Assembly (NCBI GenBank): GCA_051647535.1
Contig: JBOFEA010000002.1
Coordinates: 1 to 64,000 of the forward strand
DNA: 64,000 bases
Reading direction: 5' to 3'
DNA from: Brevinema_A sp051647535
GTDB taxonomy: Bacteria > Spirochaetota > Brevinematia > Brevinematales > Brevinemataceae
Of the stretch, positions 8,505-17,091 are shown one piece after another. A program made the position numbers and the translations under genes. Below the pieces are notes generated by a model. The model saw nothing but the letters and a program-made list of their open reading frames with translations. It was not told the DNA's origin and did not search any database. Numbering within the stretch: position 1 is the first letter of the stretch; every line of letters starts with the position of its first letter.

Positions 8505-9471
8505 AATGCTTATGTAGTGAAAATCCACCATATACAAATTCCATTCCTGTTCGAGATGCTATTTGTTGAGTTTCATAATCGAAAGCATTAATCCATATTT
8601 CAGCCATTAAAAAATCAGGAATTTGATTAAGTTGATTCTGTACAAATATAGGAAGCATCTCTCCTCTGATACCGTCTTCCAGTAAATCAGTAATCGTCCA
8701 TACACTTCCGTTTAATTTGTAATAATCTTGTTTTCGTTTATCTTGAGTTAAGGTTATTCCAATATTTTTATTATCAATATTAGATTGTTGAATATTTGTA
8801 TTTTTTGCTTTTATTTGATCCATCAAATGAGTCACAAGAAAATTTAACGCAGCATTTTGATCAATCTTATAATCATACAGCCATGATATGGATCGACGTT
8901 TTAAAAATTGATGATAAGGTTCTATCAAATTATTATTTACAGGGAATGTTTTACGATCATCATTATTAAATACAGGAAGTAAATTTTTTTTATATATACG
9001 ATAAATATGCCAATTATGAACTAATTGAAAACCACATTTTTGATATAGATTAAGAGAAGCATCGTTACCGTAATCAGTAGAAATTCTAACAATATTAACA
9101 TTATTTGCTTTACAATATTCAAAACATGCATTTATAAGAGTTTTTCCTATACCACGATTTCTAAATTCTTCCCGAACTGTTAAAAATAGAATGGTTAAAC
9201 TTTTGAAAGGAGTTTTTGTTATTTTTTCGATATGCGATGAAAAAACGACTTCTTCAATAAAAGATATAAATCCAATCATTTTATTACCGGCTTTTATAGT
9301 CAACGTTTTTATTAACGGATTAAGAATATCTACCCCAATTATTTTTGGTATGGAAATATCAGTTAATGTTTTAAAATAAGAATCCACTTCGTAAGGGGAT
9401 AAAGAAAAGTTAGTACCTAAATTTTGTAATTCCTCAATATCTTGTGGATTTAGAATTTGAATTGATAACAC
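8497..9471 (-). CDS. GNAT family N-acetyltransferase with an uncharacterised C-terminal domain
   Basis: A 324-residue protein. The N-terminal half (about 1-165) is a GNAT acetyltransferase: FLTVREEFRNRGIGKTLINAC is the acetyl-CoA pyrophosphate-binding motif A (RNRGIG), and NASLNLYQKCGF is motif B. The C-terminal half (about 170-324) has no motif I recognise. The substrate is unknown. It starts at GTG seven bases past the galU stop, with AGGAG inside the galU 3' end, so it is co-transcribed with galU as the last gene of the gltX operon. Confidence 0.75.
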   Translation of the reverse strand: MLSIQILNPQDIEELQNLGTNFSLSPYEVDSYFKTLTDISIPKIIGVDILNPLIKTLTIKAGNKMIGFISFIEEVVFSSHIEKITKTPFKSLTILFLTVREEFRNRGIGKTLINACFEYCKANNVNIVRISTDYGNDASLNLYQKCGFQLVHNWHIYRIYKKNLLPVFNNDDRKTFPVNNNLIEPYHQFLKRRSISWLYDYKIDQNAALNFLVTHLMDQIKAKNTNIQQSNIDNKNIGITLTQDKRKQDYYKLNGSVWTITDLLEDGIRGEMLPIFVQNQLNQIPDFLMAEIWINAFDYETQQIASRTGMEFVYGGFSLHKHFN

Positions 9472-9477
9472 GATACT

Positions 9478-10326
9478 CTATTTTCTCCTATTTTGCAAAA
9501 ATTGATCCAAAATTAATGATGTTGCTTCATTTTGATCTGCATATTCCAATAAGGTTCGAAAATAAGATAATTCATTACCAATATCTAAGACCTTTCCTTC
9601 TAATTGATGAACTAAAAGTTTTTGTTGATTAGCTAATTGAGTCATTGCGCCCATAGGATAAAATTCTCCGGAAGTATATGACGAAGCAAAATCTTTTTCT
9701 AATAATTCTAAAAATTCAGGTGTATAGATAAATCGACCTACAGATACCAAATTGGAATTCATTTTTACTTTGGGTTTTTCGACTATTTTAGTAATATAAT
9801 TAAAATTATTTTTTTCTTGATACTCAATAACGCCGTAAGCAGAAAGATTTTCAAATTCCAGTCGTGCACCCAAAATTGATAACTTAGTTTGTTTAAAAAT
9901 TTGAAGTAGTTGTTGAATTCCTCCGGTATGATGAAGTACAATATCATCCGGAAAAAAAGCGGCAAAAGGTTCATCTTCTAATAAAAATTTAGCATTCAAC
10001 AGTGCATGACCAGTTCCTTTGACTTCTCTTTGGCGAATAAATGAAACATTAAACTTCGAAGGACGCTGAATAAGTTCCAATTCCTTAGTTTTTCCTGAAT
10101 TTAATAAAATGGATTCCAATTCCGGATCTCGATCAAAATAATCTTCTAACACTTTTTTTCGACGGCTTGTTGAAATAATCAAATCGGTAATACCGGCTTG
10201 TTCACATTCTTCCAAAATAAAATCAATAGCAGTTTTATTTAAGACAGGAAACATCTCTTTAGGGACGGTTTTAGAAGAAGGTAGATTTCTTGTTCCATAA
10301 CCTGACGCAAAAATAAATGCTTTCAT
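9478..10326 (-). CDS. galU: UTP-glucose-1-phosphate uridylyltransferase
   Basis: A 282-residue nucleotidyltransferase of the GalU family (usual 280-300). It makes UDP-glucose from UTP and glucose-1-phosphate for glycolipid and glycan synthesis. The N-terminal signature is GYGTRNLPSSKTVPKEMFPV. Further on it has FIRQREVKGTGHALLNAK and FFPDDIV, then the catalytic Lys region KIVEKPK. It lies 23 bases after prfB in the same direction. The first motif deviates a little from the textbook form (N instead of F, S instead of A), but the overall match is good. A related NDP-sugar pyrophosphorylase specificity cannot be excluded. Confidence 0.9.
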   Translation of the reverse strand: MKAFIFASGYGTRNLPSSKTVPKEMFPVLNKTAIDFILEECEQAGITDLIISTSRRKKVLEDYFDRDPELESILLNSGKTKELELIQRPSKFNVSFIRQREVKGTGHALLNAKFLLEDEPFAAFFPDDIVLHHTGGIQQLLQIFKQTKLSILGARLEFENLSAYGVIEYQEKNNFNYITKIVEKPKVKMNSNLVSVGRFIYTPEFLELLEKDFASSYTSGEFYPMGAMTQLANQQKLLVHQLEGKVLDIGNELSYFRTLLEYADQNEATSLILDQFLQNRRK

Positions 10327-10349
10327 AATTTACATTCCTTAATAATTTT

Positions 10350-11454
10350 TTAATAATTTTTTGCTTTAAACATTTTCAACCAAGCTATGATAAAGTCATC
10401 AATTTCACCATCTAAAATTGCTTGGGCATTATTTTTTTCTAAATTAGTACGGTGGTCTTTAATAATGACAGATGGTTGAAAAGTATAAGAACGAATTTGA
10501 TTACCCCATTCTACTGATTTTCGATCTAAAGATTTTTCGGAATTTTCTTGATCTCGTTTAGCTTTTTCTAATGCGTACAATTTAGAACGTAAAATACTCA
10601 TTGCAGTATCTTTATTTTGAAATTGAGACCGTTCGCTTTGACATGTTGCTGTCAACCCCGTAGGAATATGAGTAATACGAACTGCAGATGAAACTTTATT
10701 CACGTGTTGACCACCGGCACCACTGGCACGAAAAGTATCAATACGAAGATCTTTATCATCAATATTAATTTCAATAGAATCATCTATTTCAGGAGAAACA
10801 CTAATACCACAGAAAGAAGTTTGTCTCTTATTTTGAGCATTAAAAGGAGAAAGTCTGACTAAACGATGAATACCATTTTCAGCCGTAAGATATCCAAAAG
10901 CATATTTACCCTTAATAAGTAAAGTTGCTTCTTTGATACCAGCTTCTTCACCTTGTTCCAAAGCCACAATATCAACAGTAAATCCATTTTTTATCGCCCA
11001 ACGCTGATACATTCTAAGCAACATTTCAGCCCAATCTTGGGATTCTGTACCGCCTGCTCCGGGATGAATATTCAAGTAAGCATTACAATGATCGGTTTCA
11101 CCTTTAAGAAGAATATACAATTCTAAATCTTCTAATTCTTTAGAAAAAGTATAGTACTCTTTTTCTAAATTAATAAGAACTGGTTGATCGTTTTCTTCTT
11201 CAGCGAGGTTAATATATTCAACAAGATCTTCAATTTTTGTTTTTAACTGCAACCAAGGTGTAATTTCTCGTTCTATAGAAGCTGCTTCGGATCTTAGTTG
11301 AGATATTTTTTGAGGATCCTGCCATAGATTTTCATCCATCATTGCAAGATTAAGTTGATTTAAACGTTCAAGCTGTTTATCAAGCTCAAAGATACCTCCA
11401 GTCATCTTTAAAAGTATTAAGCAACTGGAGGGTTTTATCTAAAATAGCACTCAT
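10350..11454 (-). CDS. prfB: Peptide chain release factor 2, expressed by programmed +1 frameshift
   Basis: RF2 releases peptides at UAA and UGA. The long frame (from 11405 downward) carries the tRNA-like SPF region and the GGQ motif in ASGAGGQHVNKV. The true start is ATG at 11454 behind AGAGG. The first frame encodes 22 residues (MSAILDKTLQLL, then NTFKDDWRYL) and ends at TGA (11386-11388). The ribosome must slip +1 at CTT-TGA to enter the main frame at ELDKQLERL. The upstream AGG three bases before CTT acts as the internal Shine-Dalgarno. This is the classic autoregulatory arrangement: low RF2 favours slippage. Full length is about 367 residues, normal for RF2. It lies between a small membrane protein gene and galU. 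Confidence 0.96.
11386..11400 (-). promoter_or_regulatory. prfB +1 programmed frameshift site
   Basis: On the minus strand the codons are TGG AGG TAT CTT TGA G. This is the canonical slippery CUU-UGA with a Shine-Dalgarno-like GGAGG three bases upstream, the same arrangement as in E. coli prfB. Slippage depends on slow decoding of UGA by RF2 itself. Confidence 0.95.
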
Positions 11455-11461
11455 ATTACCT

Positions 11462-11743
11462 CTAATCTGCAAGCAAAATTACTTCAATATTATCTTTTAA
11501 GAGAGTAATTTCTTCATTTTGGCTGTGAGAAAGCTGAAGGTGTTTTGTTGAGAACATGCGTTTGAGAAATAATAAAAATTGTTTTAATTTTTGTTTTATA
11601 AAAGCTATTATTGCACGAATATAGTGAACAATCGGATACAATATAAGTACTGTTTGATGATAATAGTAAACAGTACTTTGTACTAATCTCCAAAGCAGAT
11701 ATACTATAGAAACAAGTAGTATTGTCATTAATGCGTCAAACAT
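11462..11743 (-). CDS. Small single-pass membrane protein, function unknown
   Basis: A 93-residue product with one clear transmembrane helix at about residues 4-24. An amphipathic, aromatic and Lys-rich stretch (about 40-70) follows, then an acidic tail. It matches no family I recognise. The start is well supported: AGGAGG lies within the last codons of gltX and the ATG at 11743 sits just past the gltX stop. It ends 7 bases before the prfB start, so it is a tightly coupled member of the gltX-prfB-galU operon. Confidence 0.7.
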   Translation of the reverse strand: MFDALMTILLVSIVYLLWRLVQSTVYYYHQTVLILYPIVHYIRAIIAFIKQKLKQFLLFLKRMFSTKHLQLSHSQNEEITLLKDNIEVILLAD

Positions 11744-11744
11744 A

Positions 11745-13166
11745 TTACCTCCTGGATAATCGTTCCAAAGATCTTTGTTTTCCTAAGATTGGAAGAATTA
11801 AAAACATTTCAGGCCCATGTGCTTTACCTGTAAGGGCGGCACGAATAGGCATAAACAATTTTTTCCCGCTAAATCCGGTTTCGTTTTTTACAATAGAAGT
11901 TAATTCTTTATATACATGTTGATCAATAGGTTTTTGTTCATTATTTAAAGCGTTTTTAAAAGAAAGTATGACCGCTTGAGCTTCGGGAGTTTTAAGGAGT
12001 TCTGAACTTTCTTGATCAACTTCATAATTATCAGTAAAAAAGTAATCTGCAAAATCTGTAATTTCAGAAAGGTGATTACAATTACCACGAACAACTTCTA
12101 TAACAGATTGGAGATATTTTTCATCATCAAGATTATAATTTTTTGCTTCTAAAAACGGCCGACAAATATTAGTAATTCTTGCAAGGTCAGCACTGATAAT
12201 ATTATGTCTTGAAATCCAGTTTAATTTTTGAAAATCAAAAATGCTTGGAGAAGCAGAAACTCTGTTAATATCAAACAGCTTGATAAGTTCTTCTTTAGAT
12301 AAAATTTCTTCACTGGTAGGGCTGGACCATCCAAGTAATGCAAGAAGATTACATAGTGATTCAGGCAAATACCCCAATCTTCGAAATTCTTCAATACTTG
12401 TAGCACCGTGGCGTTTGGATAATTTTTTGCGGTCTTCACCCAAAACCAAGGCCATGTGTCCAAATTTTGGTTCCGGAATATTAAGAGCTTTATAAATCAT
12501 CTGTTGGCGGACAGTATTGGAAAGATGTTCATCAGCACGGAATACGTGTGTAATCTCCATAGTAATATCATCAATAACAACAGCAAAATTATATACAGGA
12601 ACCCCACTTGCCCGCATAATTACAAAATCACCAACCATTCCTTTTGGAAATACAACATCACCTTTTATCAAATCATGTAGAACAAAGTCTTCCTGATACG
12701 CTTTAAAGCGTATCACAGGCAGACGACCTTTAGCTTCCAAGGCTTTTTGTTGTTCTAATGTTAAATTACGGCAACGTCCTGTGTAATGGGGAGTAATAGA
12801 ATTTTGTTCTGCATAAGTACGGTCTTTTTCTAATTCTTCTTCTGTACAATAGCATTTAAAAGCACATCCGTTTTGAAGAAGAGTTTGAGCATATTTTTGA
12901 TAAATATCCATACGCTGTGTTTGAAAATACGGTCCGAATTCTCCACCTACTCTGGGACCTTCATCCCAATCTAAGCCAAGCCACTCCATATCATTAAGTA
13001 AAAACTCGGTATATTCGGGTTTAGATCTTTCTTGATCCGTATCTTCTATTCTTACAATAAATTTTCCTTGTTGACTCCGTGCAAACAACCATCCAAAAAA
13101 AGCAGAACGTACATTCCCAACATGAATATAACCTGTTGGTGAAGGAGCAAATCGAGTCCGAATCAT
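11745..13166 (-). CDS. gltX: Glutamyl-tRNA synthetase
   Basis: A 473-residue class I synthetase of normal length, charging tRNA-Glu (and tRNA-Gln if an amidotransferase pathway operates). The HIGH motif appears as PSPTGYIHVGNVRSAFFG near residue 8 and the KMSKS loop as KLSKRHGA around residue 250. The catalytic domain has RIEDTDQERS, and a cysteine cluster after residue 105 (CYCTEE, then CRN) corresponds to the zinc-binding insertion found in many GluRS. It starts at ATG behind AAGGATATC, 26 nt from a predicted transcription start. First gene of a five-gene minus-strand operon. Confidence 0.97.
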   Translation of the reverse strand: MIRTRFAPSPTGYIHVGNVRSAFFGWLFARSQQGKFIVRIEDTDQERSKPEYTEFLLNDMEWLGLDWDEGPRVGGEFGPYFQTQRMDIYQKYAQTLLQNGCAFKCYCTEEELEKDRTYAEQNSITPHYTGRCRNLTLEQQKALEAKGRLPVIRFKAYQEDFVLHDLIKGDVVFPKGMVGDFVIMRASGVPVYNFAVVIDDITMEITHVFRADEHLSNTVRQQMIYKALNIPEPKFGHMALVLGEDRKKLSKRHGATSIEEFRRLGYLPESLCNLLALLGWSSPTSEEILSKEELIKLFDINRVSASPSIFDFQKLNWISRHNIISADLARITNICRPFLEAKNYNLDDEKYLQSVIEVVRGNCNHLSEITDFADYFFTDNYEVDQESSELLKTPEAQAVILSFKNALNNEQKPIDQHVYKELTSIVKNETGFSGKKLFMPIRAALTGKAHGPEMFLILPILGKQRSLERLSRR

Positions 13167-13198
13167 AATGATATCCTTAAAATAATTTATATCTTAAT

Positions 13199-13227
13199 AT
13201 TATATATAATAACACTTATAATTTCAA
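13199..13227 (-). promoter_or_regulatory. Sigma-70 promoter of the gltX operon
   Basis: On the minus strand TTGAAA (13227-13222), a 17-bp spacer and TATAAT (13204-13199). The predicted start near 13192 gives a leader of about 26 nt before the gltX ATG. Confidence 0.75.
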
Positions 13228-13339
13228 GTTATTTAACCTGATTTTCATTAATTTTATTCATAAATTTTCATAGAAAATTTGCCTCTTAAGCAAATATTCA
13301 ATAACTTTATAGTGAAGATACTTAATAAGGAGTTTTATC

Positions 13340-13489
13340 ATGAACAAAAAAGACGAAAAACATATGCAGGAAGTATTGAAAAATACCGCCGAAAAAGGTG
13401 CCAAAGCCATCGAGAAAGGCGTCGAAAAAATGAAAGACGCTGTACATCATGCTGAAGATAGTTGCTGCGGAAAGAACCATAAAAAGTAA
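13340..13489 (+). CDS. 49-residue charged small protein ending in a Cys-Cys, Lys/His-rich tail
   Basis: ATG at 13340 follows AAGGAG with ideal spacing, and the ORF ends at TAA just before a strong terminator, so it looks like a complete single-gene unit. The sequence is hydrophilic and predicted alpha-helical: repeated A-E-K-G spacing (NTAEKGAKAIEKGVEKMKDA) followed by VHHAEDSCCGKNHKK. The Cys-Cys pair with flanking His residues could bind metal; that is inference. I know no named family. Local GC is visibly higher than in the neighbours. A short inverted repeat (AAATTTTC-ATA-GAAAATTT) lies about 70 bases upstream. Confidence 0.7.
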   Translation: MNKKDEKHMQEVLKNTAEKGAKAIEKGVEKMKDAVHHAEDSCCGKNHKK

Positions 13490-13507
13490 GCGGTACAACT
13501 TTTTCTT

Positions 13508-13540
13508 ACTCCGGTCGATAATTCGGCCGGAGTTTTTTTT
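13508..13540 (+). terminator. Rho-independent terminator after the 49-residue protein gene
   Basis: A 10-bp GC-rich stem (ACTCCGGTCG at 13508-13517 with CGGCCGGAGT at 13524-13533, one G-T pair), a 6-nt loop and then T7. Its T-run reaches the stop codon of the convergent malY/patB gene. Confidence 0.93.
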
Positions 13541-14714
13541 ACTCTTTCAATCCTAAGCATATTTTCTGTAGTCCTTCTTTCAGTTTTGATTTGGGGCAGG
13601 CAATGTTCATTCTTAAAAATGGAATATCTTCTTGATAACGAACACCGTCCATAATGGCAACTTTACCTTTGTTAATTAATCGATATTGAATTTGATCCAT
13701 ACTTAAATCCAATTCAGAACAGTTAATCCATAAAAAATATGTCGCTTCAGGTACAAATGTTTTAAGAGCAGGCAGATGATCTGCCAGATATTTGACAGCG
13801 AAAGTGAAATTTTCTAATAAATATGTTTGTATTTCATCAATCCAATAAGCACATTCATTGTATCCTGTTATTAATCCTGTAATATGAAGAGTTGAAGCTG
13901 ATCCCAAGCTTTCGGCATTACTTAATAAATCTTGGTATTGAGCTCTAATGTTGTTATCCGGACAAATAACATATGCTCCTCCTAATCCTGAAAGATTGAA
14001 AGTTTTTGTATGAGAGGTAAGAATAATTGTTTGATTTTGGTAGTCGAATTTTTTCGACGATATTAAGATGGGCTTCAAACAAGAAGGACGATACACAAAA
14101 TCCATATGAATATCATCTGATAAAATGATTACATTATGTTTTTTACATATCTCCACAATACGATCCAATTCTTCTTCTTTCCATAAAAACCCATTTGGAT
14201 TATTTGGATTGCACAATAAAAAAACCTTACTTAAACTTAGTTTTTTCTCAAATTCATCCCAATTCAATTGATATCCACTATTACCGGTAATAGTTTGATG
14301 AATTGAATTAATTGGATAATTGTTTGCCTTTAAAATTTTGATAAATCCGTCATAACATGGTGTTATTAAACATACAGGAAATTTATCAGGATTTAGTAGT
14401 TGTAAAAATTTTACTACCGCATACACAACACCCGGCGCATAAGAAATCCATTCAGGATTGATTTCAGTACGAAAACGAGTGTTATACCATAATACAACGG
14501 CATTTTTATAATCATCATGATTCCATCTTGTATAGCCAAAGATTCCGTGCTGTACTCGTTTGGTTAATGCATTGATAATTTCAGGAGAAGAAGAAAAATC
14601 CATATCAGATATGGAAAACGGAAGAAGTTTATCTTTACCGAAACGATCCTTTACAAAATCCCATTGTGTACAATAAGTTCCTCGTCTTTCAACAATCTTA
14701 TCAAAATATGTCAT
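13539..14714 (-). CDS. PLP-dependent C-S beta-lyase, MalY/PatB family
   Basis: A 391-residue fold-type I aminotransferase-like enzyme of the MalY/PatB group. These split cystathionine, cysteine or related thioethers into a thiol, pyruvate and ammonia. The family N-terminus (DKIVERRGTYCTQWD, then LPFSISDMDF) is clear. The PLP site includes NPNNPNG, SDDIHMDF and the Schiff-base Lys in SHTKTFNLSGLGG; RMNIACP near the end holds the carboxylate-binding Arg. ATG start behind GAGAGG. It is divergent from ridA, whose product destroys the 2-aminoacrylate such lyases release, and close to a MalX-type PTS gene, recalling the E. coli malXY pair. Physiological substrate uncertain. Confidence 0.88.
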   Translation of the reverse strand: MTYFDKIVERRGTYCTQWDFVKDRFGKDKLLPFSISDMDFSSSPEIINALTKRVQHGIFGYTRWNHDDYKNAVVLWYNTRFRTEINPEWISYAPGVVYAVVKFLQLLNPDKFPVCLITPCYDGFIKILKANNYPINSIHQTITGNSGYQLNWDEFEKKLSLSKVFLLCNPNNPNGFLWKEEELDRIVEICKKHNVIILSDDIHMDFVYRPSCLKPILISSKKFDYQNQTIILTSHTKTFNLSGLGGAYVICPDNNIRAQYQDLLSNAESLGSASTLHITGLITGYNECAYWIDEIQTYLLENFTFAVKYLADHLPALKTFVPEATYFLWINCSELDLSMDQIQYRLINKGKVAIMDGVRYQEDIPFLRMNIACPKSKLKEGLQKICLGLKE

Positions 14715-14806
14715 ATCAACCTCTCAAACTTCATATCGTTAAAACAATCACCACAACAAGTAGTAAATTAAATACTATCAAAATCCTTCTAAAAACAATT
14801 GCTATT

Positions 14807-14834
14807 TTGTCAAAATATCTGTAAAATATATTAT
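14807..14834 (+). promoter_or_regulatory. Sigma-70 promoter of ridA
   Basis: TTGTCA at 14807-14812, a 16-bp spacer and TATTAT at 14829-14834, placing the start near 14841. The leader is short and contains AGGAG before the ATG at 14859. Confidence 0.55.
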
Positions 14835-14858
14835 ATTCTTACATAGGAGAACATTGTT

Positions 14859-15233
14859 ATGAAAAAATCTATTCATTCTTCAAACGCCCCTAAAGCAATA
14901 GGGCCATATTCACAAGCTATTGAAGCAAACGGAACTATTTATATCTCTGGACAAATTCCTGTAAATCCTTCAACAGGAGAAATCCCTCAAGATATTAAAT
15001 CTCAAACCACTCAAAGTATGGAAAACATTAAAGCAATCCTAACAGAATGTGGATTGGATTGTTCACATATCGTACGTTGCGGTATATTTCTTAAAAGCAT
15101 GAATGATTTCTCTGTTGTAAACGAAGTATATAGCACTTATTTTTCTGAACCTTTTCCGGCACGAGCTACCGTAGAAGTTTCCCGACTTCCAAAAGATGTT
15201 CTTGTTGAAATTGATGTAATAGCTATTCGATAA
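14859..15233 (+). CDS. ridA: RidA family reactive intermediate/imine deaminase
   Basis: A 124-residue trimeric Rid/YjgF protein. It hydrolyses 2-aminoacrylate and related enamines/imines formed by PLP enzymes, protecting other PLP enzymes from damage. The family motif is complete: KAIGPYSQAI near the N-terminus, IYISGQIPVNPSTGEIP, and the catalytic Arg in FPARATVEVSRLP, with a Glu in VEIDVIA near the C-terminus. These residues place it in the catalytically competent RidA subgroup. ATG start behind TAGGAG. It has its own promoter and terminator and stands between malY/patB and malX on the opposite strand. Confidence 0.94.
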   Translation: MKKSIHSSNAPKAIGPYSQAIEANGTIYISGQIPVNPSTGEIPQDIKSQTTQSMENIKAILTECGLDCSHIVRCGIFLKSMNDFSVVNEVYSTYFSEPFPARATVEVSRLPKDVLVEIDVIAIR

Positions 15234-15237
15234 TAAT

Positions 15238-15276
15238 ATTGCACTCTACCCGATTGAGGATAGAGTGCAATTTTTT
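15238..15276 (+). terminator. Rho-independent terminator of ridA
   Basis: An 11-bp perfect stem (ATTGCACTCTA at 15238-15248 with TAGAGTGCAAT at 15261-15271) and a 12-nt loop, then T-rich sequence. It overlaps the 3' end of the convergent malX gene and may also slow transcription from that side. Confidence 0.88.
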
Positions 15277-16798
15277 ATAATAATTTTTCCAACTGTTTTC
15301 TTACCGTATAAACCTGTGGACCTATAATTATTTGGATATTTTGATCATCCAATATAACTACTCCTAAAGCACCTGCTTCTTTTATCAATTCTTCGTCAAT
15401 TAATGATTTATTTTTTACCTGCATTCTTAATCGGGTGATACAATTGTCTATAGTAGTAATATTATACTTTCCACCCAATCCTACTAAAATCTTCTCAGCT
15501 AAGTAATTTTTTATTGATGATCCAGAATTTGTATCACGTCCGGGAGTTTTAAGGTTCATTTTTTCAATGAAAAATTTGAAAACAACGTAATAAATAAAGA
15601 ACCACACAATTCCTACTAAAATAATCAACATCCATTTTGTCTGCATTCCTTGAAGAATTCCGAAAATAACCAAATCAATAATATTTCCATCCGTATTACC
15701 AACTGCCACACCAAGCAATGCAAGCACTAAAGCTCCTAATCCCGACATAACAACATGGAACAAATATAATCCAGGTGCAATAAACAAAAATAAAAACTCA
15801 ATAGGTTCGGAAATTCCGGCTAAAAAGCATGATAATGCACCGGATAACAATAAACTTTTTACTATTTTTTTGTTCTCGGGAAAAGCTGATTGATACATTG
15901 CAAACGCAGCTCCGGGAAGTCCAAACATCATAAAAGGCATTTTCGCTTGGGAAAGAAATCGAGTAGCATTTTTCGAAAAAGGCAACCCTTGTGCCAGTTC
16001 GGAATAATAAATATTTAATGCTCCCTGTATTGTTTCTCCATTAATGATTTCTTGACCACCTATTGAAGTAAATCTAACCGCCGCAACAAGAATATGATGG
16101 AGACCAAAAGGAAGTAATAATCTTTCTCCTGATACAAATAAAAAAGGACCGAAAACACCTGAATTTTGAATCAAAACCCCTATTCCTCTGATAATATTAT
16201 CAAAGAAAGGCCAAATAACAGGAATAATTAATCCTGCTATTGATATAATTCCGGCTGTAGCGATGGGAACAAATCTTGCTCCTCCAAAAAAAGCAAATGC
16301 ATCCGGAAGTTGTATTTGATAAAATCGAGAATGGATTAAATACACCAAAATACCAACAATTACCCCACCTAACACACCTGTATCAATACTTTGGATACCC
16401 ATAATCATAGATTGGCCGGCCATACTCAATGTACTCGGCTCTGCAAGTTGATTAGTTACTGTTAACACAAAGTTTATTGATAAATTTAATACAACAAATC
16501 CGACATATCCTGAAAACGCAGCAATACCTTTTTCTTCTTTTACCAATCCTAACGGAACAGCCATAGCAAATAGTATCGGAAGATTAATAAAAGCAAAAGA
16601 TCCGACAACAACCATAAAACGAAATATCATCTGCATAACAGGATTACCAAAAAACGGAACAATTTCCAATACTGTTTTACTTGATAAAGACGCTCCTAAT
16701 CCTAAGATAATCCCCATTGAAGCCAACAATGCAACTGGAAGCATTAATGATTTACCAAAATTTTGAAAAAAATCCCATAATGAATTTTTTGAAGACAT
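15275..16798 (-). CDS. malX: PTS permease EIICB, MalX (maltose/glucose) type
   Basis: A 507-residue phosphotransferase permease that imports and phosphorylates a sugar. The EIIC part (about 1-415, ten or so membrane segments) follows E. coli MalX closely: FGKSLMLPVALLASMGIILG, then GIQSIDTGVLGG, FLFVSGERLLLPFGLHHILVA, ISEPIEFLFLFIAPGLYLFH and GNTDGNIIDLVIFGIL. The EIIB domain (about 430-507) has the phospho-accepting Cys453 in DNCITRLRM. No EIIA domain is fused, so a separate EIIA-Glc is needed. ATG start behind AAAGGGG. Substrate could be glucose, maltose or another glucoside. A 16-bp tandem repeat lies in the leader, probably regulatory. Confidence 0.88.
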   Translation of the reverse strand: MSSKNSLWDFFQNFGKSLMLPVALLASMGIILGLGASLSSKTVLEIVPFFGNPVMQMIFRFMVVVGSFAFINLPILFAMAVPLGLVKEEKGIAAFSGYVGFVVLNLSINFVLTVTNQLAEPSTLSMAGQSMIMGIQSIDTGVLGGVIVGILVYLIHSRFYQIQLPDAFAFFGGARFVPIATAGIISIAGLIIPVIWPFFDNIIRGIGVLIQNSGVFGPFLFVSGERLLLPFGLHHILVAAVRFTSIGGQEIINGETIQGALNIYYSELAQGLPFSKNATRFLSQAKMPFMMFGLPGAAFAMYQSAFPENKKIVKSLLLSGALSCFLAGISEPIEFLFLFIAPGLYLFHVVMSGLGALVLALLGVAVGNTDGNIIDLVIFGILQGMQTKWMLIILVGIVWFFIYYVVFKFFIEKMNLKTPGRDTNSGSSIKNYLAEKILVGLGGKYNITTIDNCITRLRMQVKNKSLIDEELIKEAGALGVVILDDQNIQIIIGPQVYTVRKQLEKLL

Positions 16799-16811
16799 AA
16801 GATTCCCCTTT

Positions 16812-16843
16812 TTGATTACAAAATATGTTGATTACAAAATATG
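16812..16843. repeat. Two perfect tandem copies of a 16-bp unit in the malX leader
   Basis: TTGATTACAAAATATG occurs twice head to tail with no spacer (16812-16827 and 16828-16843), 14 bases upstream of the malX ATG on the minus strand. A TATAAT-like -10 (TGTATATATATAAT on the minus strand) lies just beyond it. The repeat therefore falls around the transcription start or leader, where a repressor or an RNA-binding regulator would act. No regulator gene is adjacent. Confidence 0.7.
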
Positions 16844-17048
16844 CTGAAATTATATATATACAGTATCGGATAATTGATTTGTTTTTTAAGTTTAAATGTA
16901 ATTTAATAACAAATGATCAAAATGACAAATACAATATGATCACTACAGATATTACCGTACTGAAAAAAGAATATACAATAGAAAACAGGATTGACGAAAT
17001 CAATAGATATTTTACTTGATTTGACACTGTATCGCTTACAGATTATAT

Positions 17049-17086
17049 TAAAGGAAAAATAAAACACCCTTTATAAAGGGTGTTTT
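17049..17086 (-). terminator. Rho-independent terminator after dnaJ
   Basis: A near-perfect palindrome (AAAACACCCTTT/AAAGGGTGTTTT, 17061-17086) directly after the dnaJ stop. On the minus strand it is followed by TTTTATTTTTCC. It ends the grpE-dnaK-dnaJ region. The 200 bases between it and malX hold only a poor 64-codon ORF that I do not accept. Confidence 0.88.
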
Positions 17087-17091
17087 ATAGA

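Noticed and set aside
16812..16843. A CRISPR array
   Set aside because: Only two 16-bp copies without spacers, and no cas genes. No array-like repeats were seen elsewhere in the window.
16825..17019. A 64-codon ORF on the plus strand between malX and dnaJ
   Set aside because: It begins inside the 16-bp repeat, has no ribosome binding site and no protein-like features; probably chance in AT-rich DNA.
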